Shown: positions 37,703 to 46,640 of the stretch, piece after piece
Position numbering within the stretch: position 1 is the first letter of the stretch
Layout: each line of letters opens with the position of its first letter
NCBI RefSeq assembly: GCF_002706375.1
Contig: NZ_CP017706.1
Span: forward strand, 744,001 to 808,000
Reading direction: 5' to 3'
Length of the DNA stretch: 64,000 nucleotides
From: Lactobacillus amylovorus DSM 20531
GTDB lineage: Bacteria; Bacillota; Bacilli; Lactobacillales; Lactobacillaceae
Made by a program: the position numbers and the translations under genes
The notes under the pieces: generated by a model
Told to the model about the DNA's origin: nothing
Database searches by the model: none
What the model saw: the letters and a program-made list of their open reading frames with translations, nothing else

Positions 37703-39052
37703 ATGGCAAAAGAAATTTCTAATGATACAATCGAAAAATTCAAGAACGATTTAACCAATCATCCTGCATACAAAGTAGCTAGCCGTGCTGCTCAAGAAAA
37801 CGGTATTTTCAAGGCAAGCCAAGACTTACAAACTAAGATTGATCTTGATCCAACCTTCTCAATTGAAATCGACACTGGTAAGTCAGCTGACCAAAAGCAA
37901 TCAGGTCGTTGCTGGATGTTCTCAGCTTTGAACACCATGCGTCACCCACTTCAAAAGAAGTTCAAGTTAAAGGACTTCGAATTATCTCAAAACTACACTA
38001 ACTTCTGGGACAAATTCGAAAAGTCAAACTGGTTCTTCGAAAATGTTATCGCAACTGCAGACAAGTCACTTGGTGATCGTAAGGTTTCATTCTTGTTTGC
38101 TACTCCACAACAAGATGGTGGTCAATGGGACATGCTTTGCGGCATCATTGAAAAGTACGGTATCGTACCAAAGAGCGTTTACCCAGAAACTGCTAACTCA
38201 AACAATTCTAGTGCATTAAACGACACTTTAAACACTTTACTTCGTAAAGATGGTCTTGAATTGCGTAAGTTAGTTAACGATGGCAAGTCAGAAGACGAAG
38301 TTCAAGCTCGCAAGGAAGAAATGTTAAACGACGTCTTCCGTGTACTTTCAATTTCACTTGGTGTTCCTCCAACAAAGTTCAGCTTTGAATACAGAGACGA
38401 CGACAAGAACTACCACATTGATAAGGACATCACTCCTAAGGAATTCTTCGACAAATATGTTGGCATGGACCTTGAAAACCACATTTCAACTATCAATGCT
38501 CCAACTAGCGACAAGCCTTTCCACAAGGTATTCTCAGTTGAATACTTAGGTAACGTTGAAGGCGGTCGTCAAGTTCGTCACTTGAACCTTAAAGTTGATG
38601 AAATGAAGGACTTAATCATCAAGCAATTAAAGAGCGGTGAAGTTGTTTGGTTCGGTTCAAACGTTGTTAAGGATTCAGAAAGAAGAGCTGGTCTCCTTGA
38701 TACTAATCTTTACCGTCGTGACGAATTGTTCGACACTAACTTCTCAATGACTAAAGCTGAAAAGCTTGATTCTGGCGAAAGCATGATGGACCACGCTATG
38801 GTTATCACCGGTGTTGACATTGTTGATGGCAAACCAACTAAATGGAAGATTGAAAACTCATGGGGTGAAAAGCCAGGCTTTAAGGGTTACTTCGTAATGA
38901 GCGACAAGTGGTTCGATTCATTCGTTTACCAAGCTGTTATTAACAAGAAGTTCTTGCCAGATGACCTCAAGAAGGCATATGACGAAGGCAAGAAGAACCC
39001 TATTCAATTGTTGCCATGGGACCCAATGGGTGCTTTAGCATTTGAATATTAA
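37703..39052 (+). CDS. pepC: Aminopeptidase C (bleomycin hydrolase family)
   Basis: PepC is a cytoplasmic hexameric cysteine aminopeptidase, important for casein-derived peptide use. The 449-residue product has the catalytic Cys in SGRCWMFSALNTMR (C70), the His in MMDHAMVITG and the Asn in WKIENSWGEK. The papain-like fold and C-terminal gating tail (PMGALAFEY) are complete. GGGAGG precedes the ATG. Codon use is highly biased, as expected for an abundant protein. A strong terminator follows. Confidence 0.97.
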   Translation: MAKEISNDTIEKFKNDLTNHPAYKVASRAAQENGIFKASQDLQTKIDLDPTFSIEIDTGKSADQKQSGRCWMFSALNTMRHPLQKKFKLKDFELSQNYTNFWDKFEKSNWFFENVIATADKSLGDRKVSFLFATPQQDGGQWDMLCGIIEKYGIVPKSVYPETANSNNSSALNDTLNTLLRKDGLELRKLVNDGKSEDEVQARKEEMLNDVFRVLSISLGVPPTKFSFEYRDDDKNYHIDKDITPKEFFDKYVGMDLENHISTINAPTSDKPFHKVFSVEYLGNVEGGRQVRHLNLKVDEMKDLIIKQLKSGEVVWFGSNVVKDSERRAGLLDTNLYRRDELFDTNFSMTKAEKLDSGESMMDHAMVITGVDIVDGKPTKWKIENSWGEKPGFKGYFVMSDKWFDSFVYQAVINKKFLPDDLKKAYDEGKKNPIQLLPWDPMGALAFEY

Positions 39053-39071
39053 TTCAATAATTTTATAAAAG

Positions 39072-39107
39072 AAAAGAGCTACGTTTTTAAAACGTAACTC
39101 TTTTTTT
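39072..39107 (+). terminator. Terminator after pepC
   Basis: AAAGAGcTACGTTTT / AAAACGTAaCTCTTT stem followed by seven T. Confidence 0.85.
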
Positions 39108-39115
39108 GCACTCTT

Positions 39116-40051
39116 TTACCAAATATGAAGCAAACGGGTTGCATCAAGTTTGCTTAAATTGAACTGGTGCACATGTTGCTTTGGATTTTCTGGAAATTCT
39201 TTAATAAAATCAGCAACATTATACAATCCAGTTGAATATGTCCATACACCCTTCACTTTTCTAATTGGGTCAAGCATTTCATTTCTAATTGGATATGCCG
39301 AGATCAAGAAATGCTTGTGGTGAAACTTAAAGACAAAATATGGCAACTTGAATTGCTTTACCGCTTCATCCTCAGTCTTAGCAATTGAAACCACATTGCG
39401 GTAAGTTCCATACTTCTCAGTAAACTTTTCATTAAATGAGAAGTAGAAGTTCGAGATATGCACATGTGGAAAATCTTCTTCACTTACCTTATCTGGAACG
39501 GCAATTACGTGTGAATAACGATCAAGATTGCTTTCCTTTTGTGATAGTGCATGATCCATTTGTGTTGGGATAATCTTATGTGCCCAACTTGGAACTTCTG
39601 GATGTGCTTCATATGAACGATACATTTGCTTAACAACTTCTGGCTTTACCCAATCGTAATGCATTCTGGTTTGATTACGCTTAAGTAAGTTTTCCAACGT
39701 GTTGTGCTGCATTAAATCAACTACGAAACATTCATAGTGATACTTGTCTACCCATGGCTTGAAATGCTCAATTGCGCTAGGAACGATGTGTGTTCCATCA
39801 ACAATTACAGTTTCCCCATGTTCCATCTTGTGTTCTACAAGGTGATCCACCATTTGCTCAGTACGCACAGTTACGTGCCGCGGAATCACTTGGTGTAATA
39901 CATCCGCATCCTCTTGATAATAAACTGTTAAATCCGCCAATAATAACCGAATTTGATCACGACTGATCGCATAAGGCGTTAAGTGATGACGGGCAATAAA
40001 AGAAGACTTACCGGAGCCAGGTGCACCTCGCAATAAAAATAATTTACGCAT
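39116..40051 (-). CDS. Polynucleotide-kinase-like P-loop protein
   Basis: The 311-residue product has a T4 Pnk/Zeta-like kinase domain in its first 180 residues: Walker A LRGAPGSGKSS (8-17), SRDQIR at 30-35, which matches the substrate-gripping motif of 5'-OH polynucleotide kinases, and VDGTH near 85. Residues 190-311 form an unknown domain with aromatic strands (FVFKFHHKHFLISAYPI). Possible roles are RNA end repair or a nucleotide kinase. It is monocistronic, facing pepC across a shared terminator region. Confidence 0.75.
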   Translation of the reverse strand: MRKLFLLRGAPGSGKSSFIARHHLTPYAISRDQIRLLLADLTVYYQEDADVLHQVIPRHVTVRTEQMVDHLVEHKMEHGETVIVDGTHIVPSAIEHFKPWVDKYHYECFVVDLMQHNTLENLLKRNQTRMHYDWVKPEVVKQMYRSYEAHPEVPSWAHKIIPTQMDHALSQKESNLDRYSHVIAVPDKVSEEDFPHVHISNFYFSFNEKFTEKYGTYRNVVSIAKTEDEAVKQFKLPYFVFKFHHKHFLISAYPIRNEMLDPIRKVKGVWTYSTGLYNVADFIKEFPENPKQHVHQFNLSKLDATRLLHIW

Positions 40052-40130
40052 GCAAAATACTCCAAACTAATATACTAGAAATCATATTAAATTCTACCAT
40101 AATTGTAGGTAAATCCCTCTTTAGAGCATT

Positions 40131-40157
40131 AAAAAAATGCAGGTTCTCTGCATTTTT
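40131..40157 (-). terminator. Terminator after the gpmA-like gene
   Basis: An AAAATGCAGA / TCTGCATTTT stem, with gaa loop, is followed on the minus strand by further T residues. Confidence 0.75.
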
Positions 40158-40833
40158 AACGTAAAATCTTTTTATCAACAATATTTAACTGATCATCCAT
40201 CGTATAAACAATTGGTTCTGCATTAGGTACTTCAAGGTTAACAATGTCATGATCATTAATGTTTTCAAGCTTTTTAATCAAAGCACGAAGACTTGAACCA
40301 TGAGCTACGATTAATTGGTCTTCGCCATTTAACAATCTCGAAGCAATATGATCATAGTAATATGGCATCAAACGTTTTTGGGTTTGATGTAAACTTTCTG
40401 CTCGTGGCATCAAATGTTGATCGCATAATTTATAGCGACGATCAATCATTGGCGAACCTTGAGCAGGTGGAACGGAATCAAAACCTCTCCGCCAGAGTAA
40501 AACTTGTTCTACACCGAATACTTTACGCGAGATATCCTTGTTAAGGCCACGTAGAGCCCCGTAGTGACGTTCATTTAGTCGCCACGTCTTAGTGATAGGG
40601 AGCCATAACAAATTACATGTATCGGCGACAATATTGGCTGTCGTAATAGCACGCGACAAGACTGAAGTATGGATATGCGTTGGAGCAAAGTCTGAGATAG
40701 TATTAATTAATTCGCCTGCCTGCTTAGCCTGCTCCTCACCCTTGTGAGTCAATGGAACATCGTTCCATCCAGTATAAACATTTGCGGCATTGGCAACACT
40801 TTCGCCATGTCGAACTAATACTAATTTAGCCAT
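40156..40833 (-). CDS. gpmA: 2,3-bisphosphoglycerate-dependent phosphoglycerate mutase-type protein
   Basis: The 225-residue product has the dPGM signatures LVRHGESVAN (catalytic His11-type), RLNERHYGALRGLNK and VAHGSSLRALIKKLE. It interconverts 3- and 2-phosphoglycerate in glycolysis. The usual active-site motif GES...N is intact. Lactobacilli often carry several gpm paralogues, so this may not be the main glycolytic enzyme. Confidence 0.88.
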   Translation of the reverse strand: MAKLVLVRHGESVANAANVYTGWNDVPLTHKGEEQAKQAGELINTISDFAPTHIHTSVLSRAITTANIVADTCNLLWLPITKTWRLNERHYGALRGLNKDISRKVFGVEQVLLWRRGFDSVPPAQGSPMIDRRYKLCDQHLMPRAESLHQTQKRLMPYYYDHIASRLLNGEDQLIVAHGSSLRALIKKLENINDHDIVNLEVPNAEPIVYTMDDQLNIVDKKILR

Positions 40834-40837
40834 TCTA

Positions 40838-41026
40838 TTATCCTTTATTAATCAAACATCTAATAATCATTACGATTCCACCGATGGTGAAAATCACGCC
40901 CAAAATCATAAAAGCCCTAATGCCGCCTTTATTATTAGGCTGCTTGCGTCGATTAAAGGCATATGACATATCGTATATGCCCATAACTAAAACGATTATC
41001 GCTGTAAAAATATTGACTGAAAACAT
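40838..41026 (-). CDS. Small two-helix membrane protein
   Basis: The 62-residue product has two hydrophobic helices (residues 7-23 and 38-58) around a basic turn (FNRRKQPNNKGG). It lies 5 bases upstream of gpmA-like gene start in the same direction, and 9 bases after the cation transporter stop, so the three genes look like one operon. Function unknown. Confidence 0.6.
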   Translation of the reverse strand: MFSVNIFTAIIVLVMGIYDMSYAFNRRKQPNNKGGIRAFMILGVIFTIGGIVMIIRCLINKG

Positions 41027-41034
41027 TTATCCAC

Positions 41035-41934
41035 CTAATTTTCGTTATTACCGCGGCCTGGAACGATCATCTTATCATTACGGCCACGTTCACATTCTGC
41101 TTGTAAAGTAATGTGATTGATGCACAATTCTTCTTTTAACTTTTTACCAATCTTTTGATAAAGCTGTTCCAGTTCGCCAGCTTGCAGATTACGATCGACG
41201 TTAATGTGAGCGTCCATCATAATAAAATCATCACTATAGCGCCAAACATGGACATGGTGAACATTCTTTACTTCAGGGAATGACAACATAATCTCGTTAA
41301 CTTTAGTCAAATCGATATTAGGATTTGATTCCATTAACACATTGGCTGCCTTCATTGTGATTTCATATGCTTCATGCAAAACAAAGAGTGAAACCAAAAT
41401 AGTCAAAACTGGGTCAAGCCAAGTCACATTCCAGAAGTAAATAAAAATCGCACCAATTACGACCGCTACACTTGATAATGCATCGCTAAGCATATGAATA
41501 AAGGTTGAGCGCACATTCAAATTACCCTTAGAATCTCTGTGCATAGCAAACATTGAGATCAAGTTAGCCACAAGACCAATGATTGAGACAGCCAGCATAA
41601 TTCCGCCATGAATATGTTCTGGCTCCCAGAAGCGTTGAATTGCTTCTACGAATAAAACTACACTGATTACGATCAGAATAACGCCATTCGTAAAGGCGGC
41701 TAACGTCTCCGCCCGCTCATAACCGAAAGTCTTGTGTTGATTACGACTACGTCTACTAATCAGGTGAGCGACAAAAGATAAAATAATCGCACCTACATCA
41801 CTTAAATTGTGGACAGCATCTGAAAGCAAAGCTAGTGATCCTGAAAAAATACCACCTAAGAATTCGGCAATAGTAATAACAACATTTAACAGCGTAACAA
41901 ATACATAGCGCTTAGTTGTATGATCTTTATTCAT
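41035..41934 (-). CDS. Cation diffusion facilitator (CzcD/ZitB-like)
   Basis: This 299-residue CDF antiporter exports Zn2+, Co2+ or related metals in exchange for protons. Six helices are predicted; metal-site residues are seen in SLALLSDAVHNLSDVGA (HxxxD-type: SDAVHNLSD) and MLSDALSSVAVVIGA. The C-terminal domain has VHHVHVWRYSD, another metal site. The histidine/aspartate pattern points to zinc. It begins a small operon with the two-helix protein and the gpmA-like gene. Confidence 0.9.
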   Translation of the reverse strand: MNKDHTTKRYVFVTLLNVVITIAEFLGGIFSGSLALLSDAVHNLSDVGAIILSFVAHLISRRSRNQHKTFGYERAETLAAFTNGVILIVISVVLFVEAIQRFWEPEHIHGGIMLAVSIIGLVANLISMFAMHRDSKGNLNVRSTFIHMLSDALSSVAVVIGAIFIYFWNVTWLDPVLTILVSLFVLHEAYEITMKAANVLMESNPNIDLTKVNEIMLSFPEVKNVHHVHVWRYSDDFIMMDAHINVDRNLQAGELEQLYQKIGKKLKEELCINHITLQAECERGRNDKMIVPGRGNNEN

Positions 41935-41963
41935 TTAAATTTTCCTCTTGCTATCAGTGTACC

Positions 41964-41994
41964 AAAAAAGGCCCTACTTATGCAGTAGGACTTT
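41964..41994 (-). terminator. Terminator after the histidine phosphatase gene
   Basis: An AAGtCCTACT / AGTAGGgCcTT stem followed on the minus strand by TTTTTT. Confidence 0.75.
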
Positions 41995-41995
41995 C

Positions 41996-42676
41996 TTATA
42001 ATTTTTCTGCATCAACATTGTAGTCAACAATTTCAAATTGACCATCGTCATGCAAAATTCCTCTAGTAACGCTGCCGTTATTTGGAAAAATGATGTCATG
42101 CTTACCATCACTTCTATTCCAATACTTAATCGACAAGGTTTTAATAAAATCGCCGTGTGTAACTAGCAGAACTCTCTTTTCATTTTTGGTAAGATCACCT
42201 AATACTTGGATCCCACGGACCATTCTTTTATCGAGTTCTTCCGTATTCTCTGCTAAGTGACGTGGATCGGCCTTCTTAGTAGCCTCACGGAAATCATGCA
42301 GGCCCACTTGATTGATAATCTTAGTGACATCGTCTTCATGACCGATTCCGGCTGCCATCGCTACTTGATCCCAGGTTTGGTTAATATCATCACCTTCGAA
42401 AGTTCCAAAGAAAACTTCACGAAATTCCGGCAACTTTTTAATTTTACCAATATCCGAGACCAAATTAGCGTCTTTCATTAAGTGAACGGTGTCAATTGCT
42501 CTTTTCAAATCTGATGAGTACATGTTGTCAAAGTGAACTTGGCTTAATGCATCTGCAGTTCTCTTTAAATCGTTAATTCCCTTCACAGTTAGTGGAGAAT
42601 CACACCAGCCTTGAACTTTGTTCAGCTGGTTAAACATAGTCTCACCGTGGCGAACTAAATAAACTTCTGTTGCCAT
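41996..42676 (-). CDS. Histidine phosphatase family protein (phosphoglycerate mutase-like)
   Basis: The 226-residue product has the LVRHGETMFN catalytic motif and the second His in LLVTHGDFIKTL. It lacks the dPGM LNERHYGAL motif (has PEFREVFFGTFEG instead), so it is a broad-specificity phosphatase rather than a mutase. The substrate is unknown. Confidence 0.88.
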   Translation of the reverse strand: MATEVYLVRHGETMFNQLNKVQGWCDSPLTVKGINDLKRTADALSQVHFDNMYSSDLKRAIDTVHLMKDANLVSDIGKIKKLPEFREVFFGTFEGDDINQTWDQVAMAAGIGHEDDVTKIINQVGLHDFREATKKADPRHLAENTEELDKRMVRGIQVLGDLTKNEKRVLLVTHGDFIKTLSIKYWNRSDGKHDIIFPNNGSVTRGILHDDGQFEIVDYNVDAEKL

Positions 42677-42718
42677 CTATTAACCCCTCCCTTTGTATTA
42701 ATAAATATTGTATCAAAC

Positions 42719-43476
42719 TTAGCCTAGGTATGCTGTATAAAAGAAGTAGGCTGACTGAACGAATGCCAAAGTTGCAATAAAAATTCTAACCGGCTTTTCA
42801 GGAACACGTCTTAAAATAGCTGGCCCAATATAACCACCAATGAACATTCCGATTGCTAGTGGAATTGCTTGAAGCCAATAAATGTGAGAAGTAAACATAA
42901 AGATTATTAAAGCAACTAAGTTAGCAAAGCCACTAATCACATTTTTAATTGCATTAATTACGATAAACTTCTCATTCGTAATGTAGGTTAAAATTACCAA
43001 TACGATAACACCACCGGCGGCACCGAAATAACCAGTGTAAGCACCCATGATTAAAAGCGTGCCTAAGTAAACAATTCTTAACCAAGTAGGCTGCTTTTCC
43101 GTATTTAATGTATTATGCTTTCCCGAAACAAGAATCATAATTCCAGAAAATGCGATGAAGAACGGTACTGCTTTTTCAAAAACACTAGAAGGAAACGAAA
43201 GAAGCAACATGCATCCCACAATTGAGCCAAGCACGGTAAAAATCGTGAAAAACCATGTTTCCTTCCAATGTCCCTTTAATTCCTTGATTGAAGAAATGGT
43301 TGAGCCAATACTCGTCCAAATTAAAGCGGCGTCATTAGTTACATTTGCATAAACTGGCGGAATCCCCACTGCAAGTAATACTGGATACGAAGCAAGCGAG
43401 GCCATTGAAGCAATGGATGATAATAAACCACCGCCAACCCACCTAATAATAAGAAAATAGCCGTCCAGATTGTCAT
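42719..43476 (-). pseudogene. TauE/SafE family permease, frameshifted near the N-terminus
   Basis: A TauE/SafE exporter (8 helices; sulfite/sulfoacetate or other anions) begins MTIWTAIFLLLG at the ATG at 43474-43476 with AAAGGA upstream. At 43438-43440 a run of three G on the minus strand shifts the frame; the rest is open from 43405 to 42719. Four G would read LLLGGVGGGLLSSIASMAS, which matches the family start. The total length is one base short of a whole number of codons. An internal ATG at 43405 could still yield a truncated protein missing helix 1. A sequencing error is possible. Confidence 0.85.
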
Positions 43477-43549
43477 TCTTAAATCCTTTCTAAAAATTAT
43501 CGAGTTCATTATAATTCTTATAGAGATTAACGCAAAAAGAAGGTACTAT

Positions 43550-44206
43550 ATGTCAACATTTGAAACATTAATTTTCATCCCTGAGGGTAGTCTTTTAAAT
43601 CAAAAACTAGCCGAAAAGACTGCTTTGCGCCAAGCCTTAAAGCATTTTGGCCTCGATTGGGGACCAGCCGAACGCTTAAGGTACACTAGTCTGCAAAAAC
43701 AATTTAAAACTTTATCTGATGACGAGCAAATCGATTTATCTTTAACCACTTTTTTGGATAAGGATATTAAGGAAACACGCCCTGTTTTTGACGACTTAAT
43801 GAAAGAACAAACTAGGCTTGTCAAAGGTGCGCCTGATTTTCTAGATCAAATTAGTTCTTTGCGTTTAATTTTGCTTGCTAAAGAAACTAAAGCTCAAATT
43901 GAACCTCGCCTTACGCCATCTGAATTGCTTAGTTCGTTTGATTATACTTACTTTGCAGATGATTTTAAAGACAAATTACCTAGCAAAAATATCTTTTTCA
44001 AAATTCTCAAGGATCATCCCGAAATTGACCCTGATACTGTTTTAGTAATCGGTACCAACTTAGATGAGGAAATTCAAGGTGCAGAAAATGCTAACTTGAA
44101 GTCACTATGGTTGGCTCCTAAAAAAGATAAGATTCCTATTTCACCACATCCTACTTTGCATTTGAGTAAATTAACAGACCTCTCATTTTATTTAGACATT
44201 AATTAA
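43550..44206 (+). CDS. HAD-like fold protein without the catalytic aspartates
   Basis: The 218-residue product matches the overall HAD phosphatase (YjjG/YfnB-like) layout, with a cap domain and a C-terminal IGTNLDEEIQGAENANLKSLWL. But motif I, normally DxDGTL, reads IPEGSL (residues 10-15), so both Asp are lost; motif IV, normally GDS...D, is GTN. The Lys of motif III may remain in LLAKETKAQIE. It is probably a pseudoenzyme. It is upstream of the DJ-1 gene by 39 bases, in the same direction. Confidence 0.75.
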   Translation: MSTFETLIFIPEGSLLNQKLAEKTALRQALKHFGLDWGPAERLRYTSLQKQFKTLSDDEQIDLSLTTFLDKDIKETRPVFDDLMKEQTRLVKGAPDFLDQISSLRLILLAKETKAQIEPRLTPSELLSSFDYTYFADDFKDKLPSKNIFFKILKDHPEIDPDTVLVIGTNLDEEIQGAENANLKSLWLAPKKDKIPISPHPTLHLSKLTDLSFYLDIN

Positions 44207-44245
44207 CTAGTATAATTAATATAGTGAAGAAAGGAAGGTTATATA

Positions 44246-44830
44246 ATGACAAAAGTTGCTGTAATCTTTGCAGATGGCTGCGAAGAAGTTGAAGGCTTAA
44301 GCGTAGTTGACGTACTTCGTCGTTTAAATGTGCAATGTGATATGGTTGGCCTAACCAGTAAAAAGGTTGATGGCGACCACCACATCGAAATCACTTGTGA
44401 CAAAGTTGTTGATGATAGCTTACTTGATTACGATTTAGTTGCATTCCCAGGCGGAATGACCGGTTCCGCAAACTTACGTGACAACGAAAAGTTGCGTGAT
44501 TTGATGGTTACGCGTCACGAAGAAGGTAAATGGGATGCTGCGATGTGTGCTGCACCTCGTGCCCTCGCACGTTATGGCGTGTTAGATGACGCTGACTTCA
44601 CCTGCTACCCAGGTATTGAACAAGAATGCTTGAAATATCAACCAAATGCTCATTTTTCAGAAAGAATCAGCGTTACTGACGATAAGCACAAGATTGTAAC
44701 TAGCCGTGGTCCTGCTACTGCTTGGGCATTTGCTTTTGCAATCGTCGAAGCACTTGGCATTGACACTAAGGACTTGAAGAAAGGCATGCTTTACGATTAC
44801 TTAGCTGACAATATTCAAGATAGTTTATAA
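44246..44830 (+). CDS. DJ-1/PfpI family protein (YajL-like)
   Basis: The 194-residue product has the DJ-1/PfpI fold with FADGCEEVEGLSVVDVLRR (catalytic Glu) and the nucleophilic elbow CAAPRALAR (Cys of AAMCAAP). Family members act as protein/nucleotide deglycases, chaperones or redox sensors; which applies here is unknown. AAGGAAGG lies upstream of the ATG. A terminator shared with fetB follows. Confidence 0.92.
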   Translation: MTKVAVIFADGCEEVEGLSVVDVLRRLNVQCDMVGLTSKKVDGDHHIEITCDKVVDDSLLDYDLVAFPGGMTGSANLRDNEKLRDLMVTRHEEGKWDAAMCAAPRALARYGVLDDADFTCYPGIEQECLKYQPNAHFSERISVTDDKHKIVTSRGPATAWAFAFAIVEALGIDTKDLKKGMLYDYLADNIQDSL

Positions 44831-44838
44831 TTTCAAGC

Positions 44839-44874
44839 AAAAAGAGCAAATCTAGATGGACTTGCTCTTTTTTT
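44839..44874 (+). terminator. Bidirectional terminator between DJ-1 gene and fetB
   Basis: An AAAGAGCAAaTC / GAcTTGCTCTTT stem followed by seven T, with A residues on the other side; the fetB stop lies in it. Confidence 0.85.
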
Positions 44875-45637
44875 ATTTTTCAATTAATTGCATACGCTCA
44901 TTAAAGTAATTTTTATAGGCCAAGTAACCTGCTATCACTGCTCCCAGCCCTGTAGCAGATAGCAGCATGAATGTAACCATAATCTGATATTTGATCGCAT
45001 ATACAGGATCAACTCCGGCGAAAATCAATCCTGACATCATACCTGGCAAGTTAACTAAACCTACAGTTTTAGCCGAATCAATTGTTGGTTGCATCGCAGT
45101 TTTAATACTTCTGCGTAAAATTGGCATACTGGAATCTTTGATATCCGCTCCTAATGCCAATTTTTCTAAGATTTGTTGGCGTTGATCATGAAAACTTTCA
45201 TTCAGTGTTTTATAACAGAGCCCAATTGCAACCATTTCATTACCAGCTATCATGCCTGTGATTGGAATGATTTGCATTGGCACTAATTTAATCGTCTTTG
45301 AAAGCATTAGCACGCCCAACGTAATATAAGTCCCAATCAGCAGCGCCACAAAAGATTGCCATAATTTTTTATCAGGATTAGGGTCTCTCTTATTGGCATT
45401 CCATGATGCATTAAAAATTATCAACAGGGTAATCACAATCGTGAGCCAAACATTGTTGATTTTAAAAATGTATTTCAGAATATAACCTACAATGGTTAAC
45501 TGAATAATCGCACGGGCCACACTATAAAAAACATCCTTGGTTAATCCCAAGTGCTCTTTCATAGAGATTACGACAGAAACCATAACTAATGCAACCGAGA
45601 GAAACAACGATAAATTGCTAACAGCTAAATCTTTCAT
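44873..45637 (-). CDS. fetB: ABC exporter permease FetB
   Basis: FetB (YbbM, UPF0014) is the permease of the FetAB exporter, which lowers cellular iron in E. coli. The 254-residue product has seven or so helices and the UPF0014 signature around PITGMIAGNEMVAIGLCY and LVNLPGMMSGLIFAGVDPVYAIKYQ. Its start overlaps fetA by 4 bases. Confidence 0.92.
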   Translation of the reverse strand: MKDLAVSNLSLFLSVALVMVSVVISMKEHLGLTKDVFYSVARAIIQLTIVGYILKYIFKINNVWLTIVITLLIIFNASWNANKRDPNPDKKLWQSFVALLIGTYITLGVLMLSKTIKLVPMQIIPITGMIAGNEMVAIGLCYKTLNESFHDQRQQILEKLALGADIKDSSMPILRRSIKTAMQPTIDSAKTVGLVNLPGMMSGLIFAGVDPVYAIKYQIMVTFMLLSATGLGAVIAGYLAYKNYFNERMQLIEK

Positions 45638-46269
45638 TTTACTAATTTTCCTTCCGCCACTTTAATGATTTGACCAGCTTGATGAATTTCATCATTATCG
45701 TGAGTAACTTGAATAATAGTCGTGTTGCCTTTATGTACATTCTGAATTAAGCGATGCACAATTTCTTTACTATCATTGTCCAAACCCGTGGTAATTTCAT
45801 CTAGTAAAAGCACTTCTGGTTTAAACAATAGATTACGAATCAAAGCTACCCTTTGCTTTTCCCCACCTGATAGCTCTGTAATATTTTTATTTAAAAAATC
45901 TGGCTTTAGGTCAACAGATTCTAGTACCTGCTCCATTTTACTTTGATCAGGGGTTTGCTTTCTAATTTTAAATGGAAACTCCAAATTGTCTTTAACAGTT
46001 TCTCCAAAAAGACTTGGCTGTTGAAAACAATATGATACTTGGCGCCGATAATTTGTTGGTGAGTATGTATTAATATTTTTATCTTTAAAATCAATTTCTC
46101 CAGAAGTTGGTGAAATTAAATTAGCCAATAACTTTAACAGCGTACTCTTCCCTCCACCAGAAGGACCAACAATTGTTAAAAAAGCCCCTGTTGCAATATT
46201 CAGTGAAAAATTTGAAATGATATCTTTATCTTTTACGCGATAACCAACATTTTTTAGTGACAGGATCAT
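45634..46269 (-). CDS. fetA: ABC exporter ATPase FetA
   Basis: The 212-residue ATPase has Walker A GPSGGGKST, Q-loop YCFQQPSLFGETVKDNL, signature LSGGEKQRV and Walker B VLLLDEITTGLD. The start is the ATG at 46267-46269 with AGGTG upstream; a longer frame starts 8 codons earlier. Together with fetB it would export iron, by analogy. The intact rpsI transcription unit probably ended just upstream before the integrative element entered. Confidence 0.9.
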   Translation of the reverse strand: MILSLKNVGYRVKDKDIISNFSLNIATGAFLTIVGPSGGGKSTLLKLLANLISPTSGEIDFKDKNINTYSPTNYRRQVSYCFQQPSLFGETVKDNLEFPFKIRKQTPDQSKMEQVLESVDLKPDFLNKNITELSGGEKQRVALIRNLLFKPEVLLLDEITTGLDNDSKEIVHRLIQNVHKGNTTIIQVTHDNDEIHQAGQIIKVAEGKLVK

Positions 46270-46372
46270 TTTGCACCTACTTTGAATAATCAAAACTGTT
46301 AGTTTAATTTTACATCTTTATCATTAGTTAACTTTGTACTTTAGCAAAACTTAGAAATAATTTTAGGCACAA

Positions 46373-46404
46373 AAAAAAGCATCCCTGGTTGGAATGCTTT
46401 TTTG
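46373..46404 (-). terminator. Terminator, probably originally that of rplM-rpsI
   Basis: AAAAGCATcCC / GGaATGCTTTTTT stem with runs on both sides, 24 bases outside the left att repeat. Without the element it would lie just after the rpsI stop. Confidence 0.7.
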
Positions 46405-46427
46405 ATATATAAACGTAAAATCCACAG

Positions 46428-46445
46428 ATTAACGCTTTGAGAATT
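46428..46445. other. Left attachment site (att) of the integrative element
   Basis: The 18-base ATTAACGCTTTGAGAATT recurs exactly at 57584-57601, where it is the 3' end of rpsI (SQFSKR and stop). The repeat marks the left junction. Confidence 0.9.
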
Positions 46446-46572
46446 TCAGGTTAGTAAACCTAGAACAATTTTCTATTCTGGTGAATTCTAATCCATCATA
46501 TTCCATACAATTTTGATTATGATTCTAATTAATATGGAAGAAACTGGAACAAAATTCTTTAGATTGGAAAAC

Positions 46573-46592
46573 AATGTGACCAATTGTGACCA
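46573..46592. promoter_or_regulatory. Probable integrase arm-type sites, left end
   Basis: TGTGACCA occurs twice, at 46575-46582 and 46585-46592, spaced 10 bases (one helical turn). The same unit pair occurs at 57519-57536 next to the right att site. Confidence 0.5.
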
Positions 46593-46640
46593 TTTTGCCG
46601 ATTATCTTACTAAACTTCATTCTTCTTGGATGGAGTTTTT

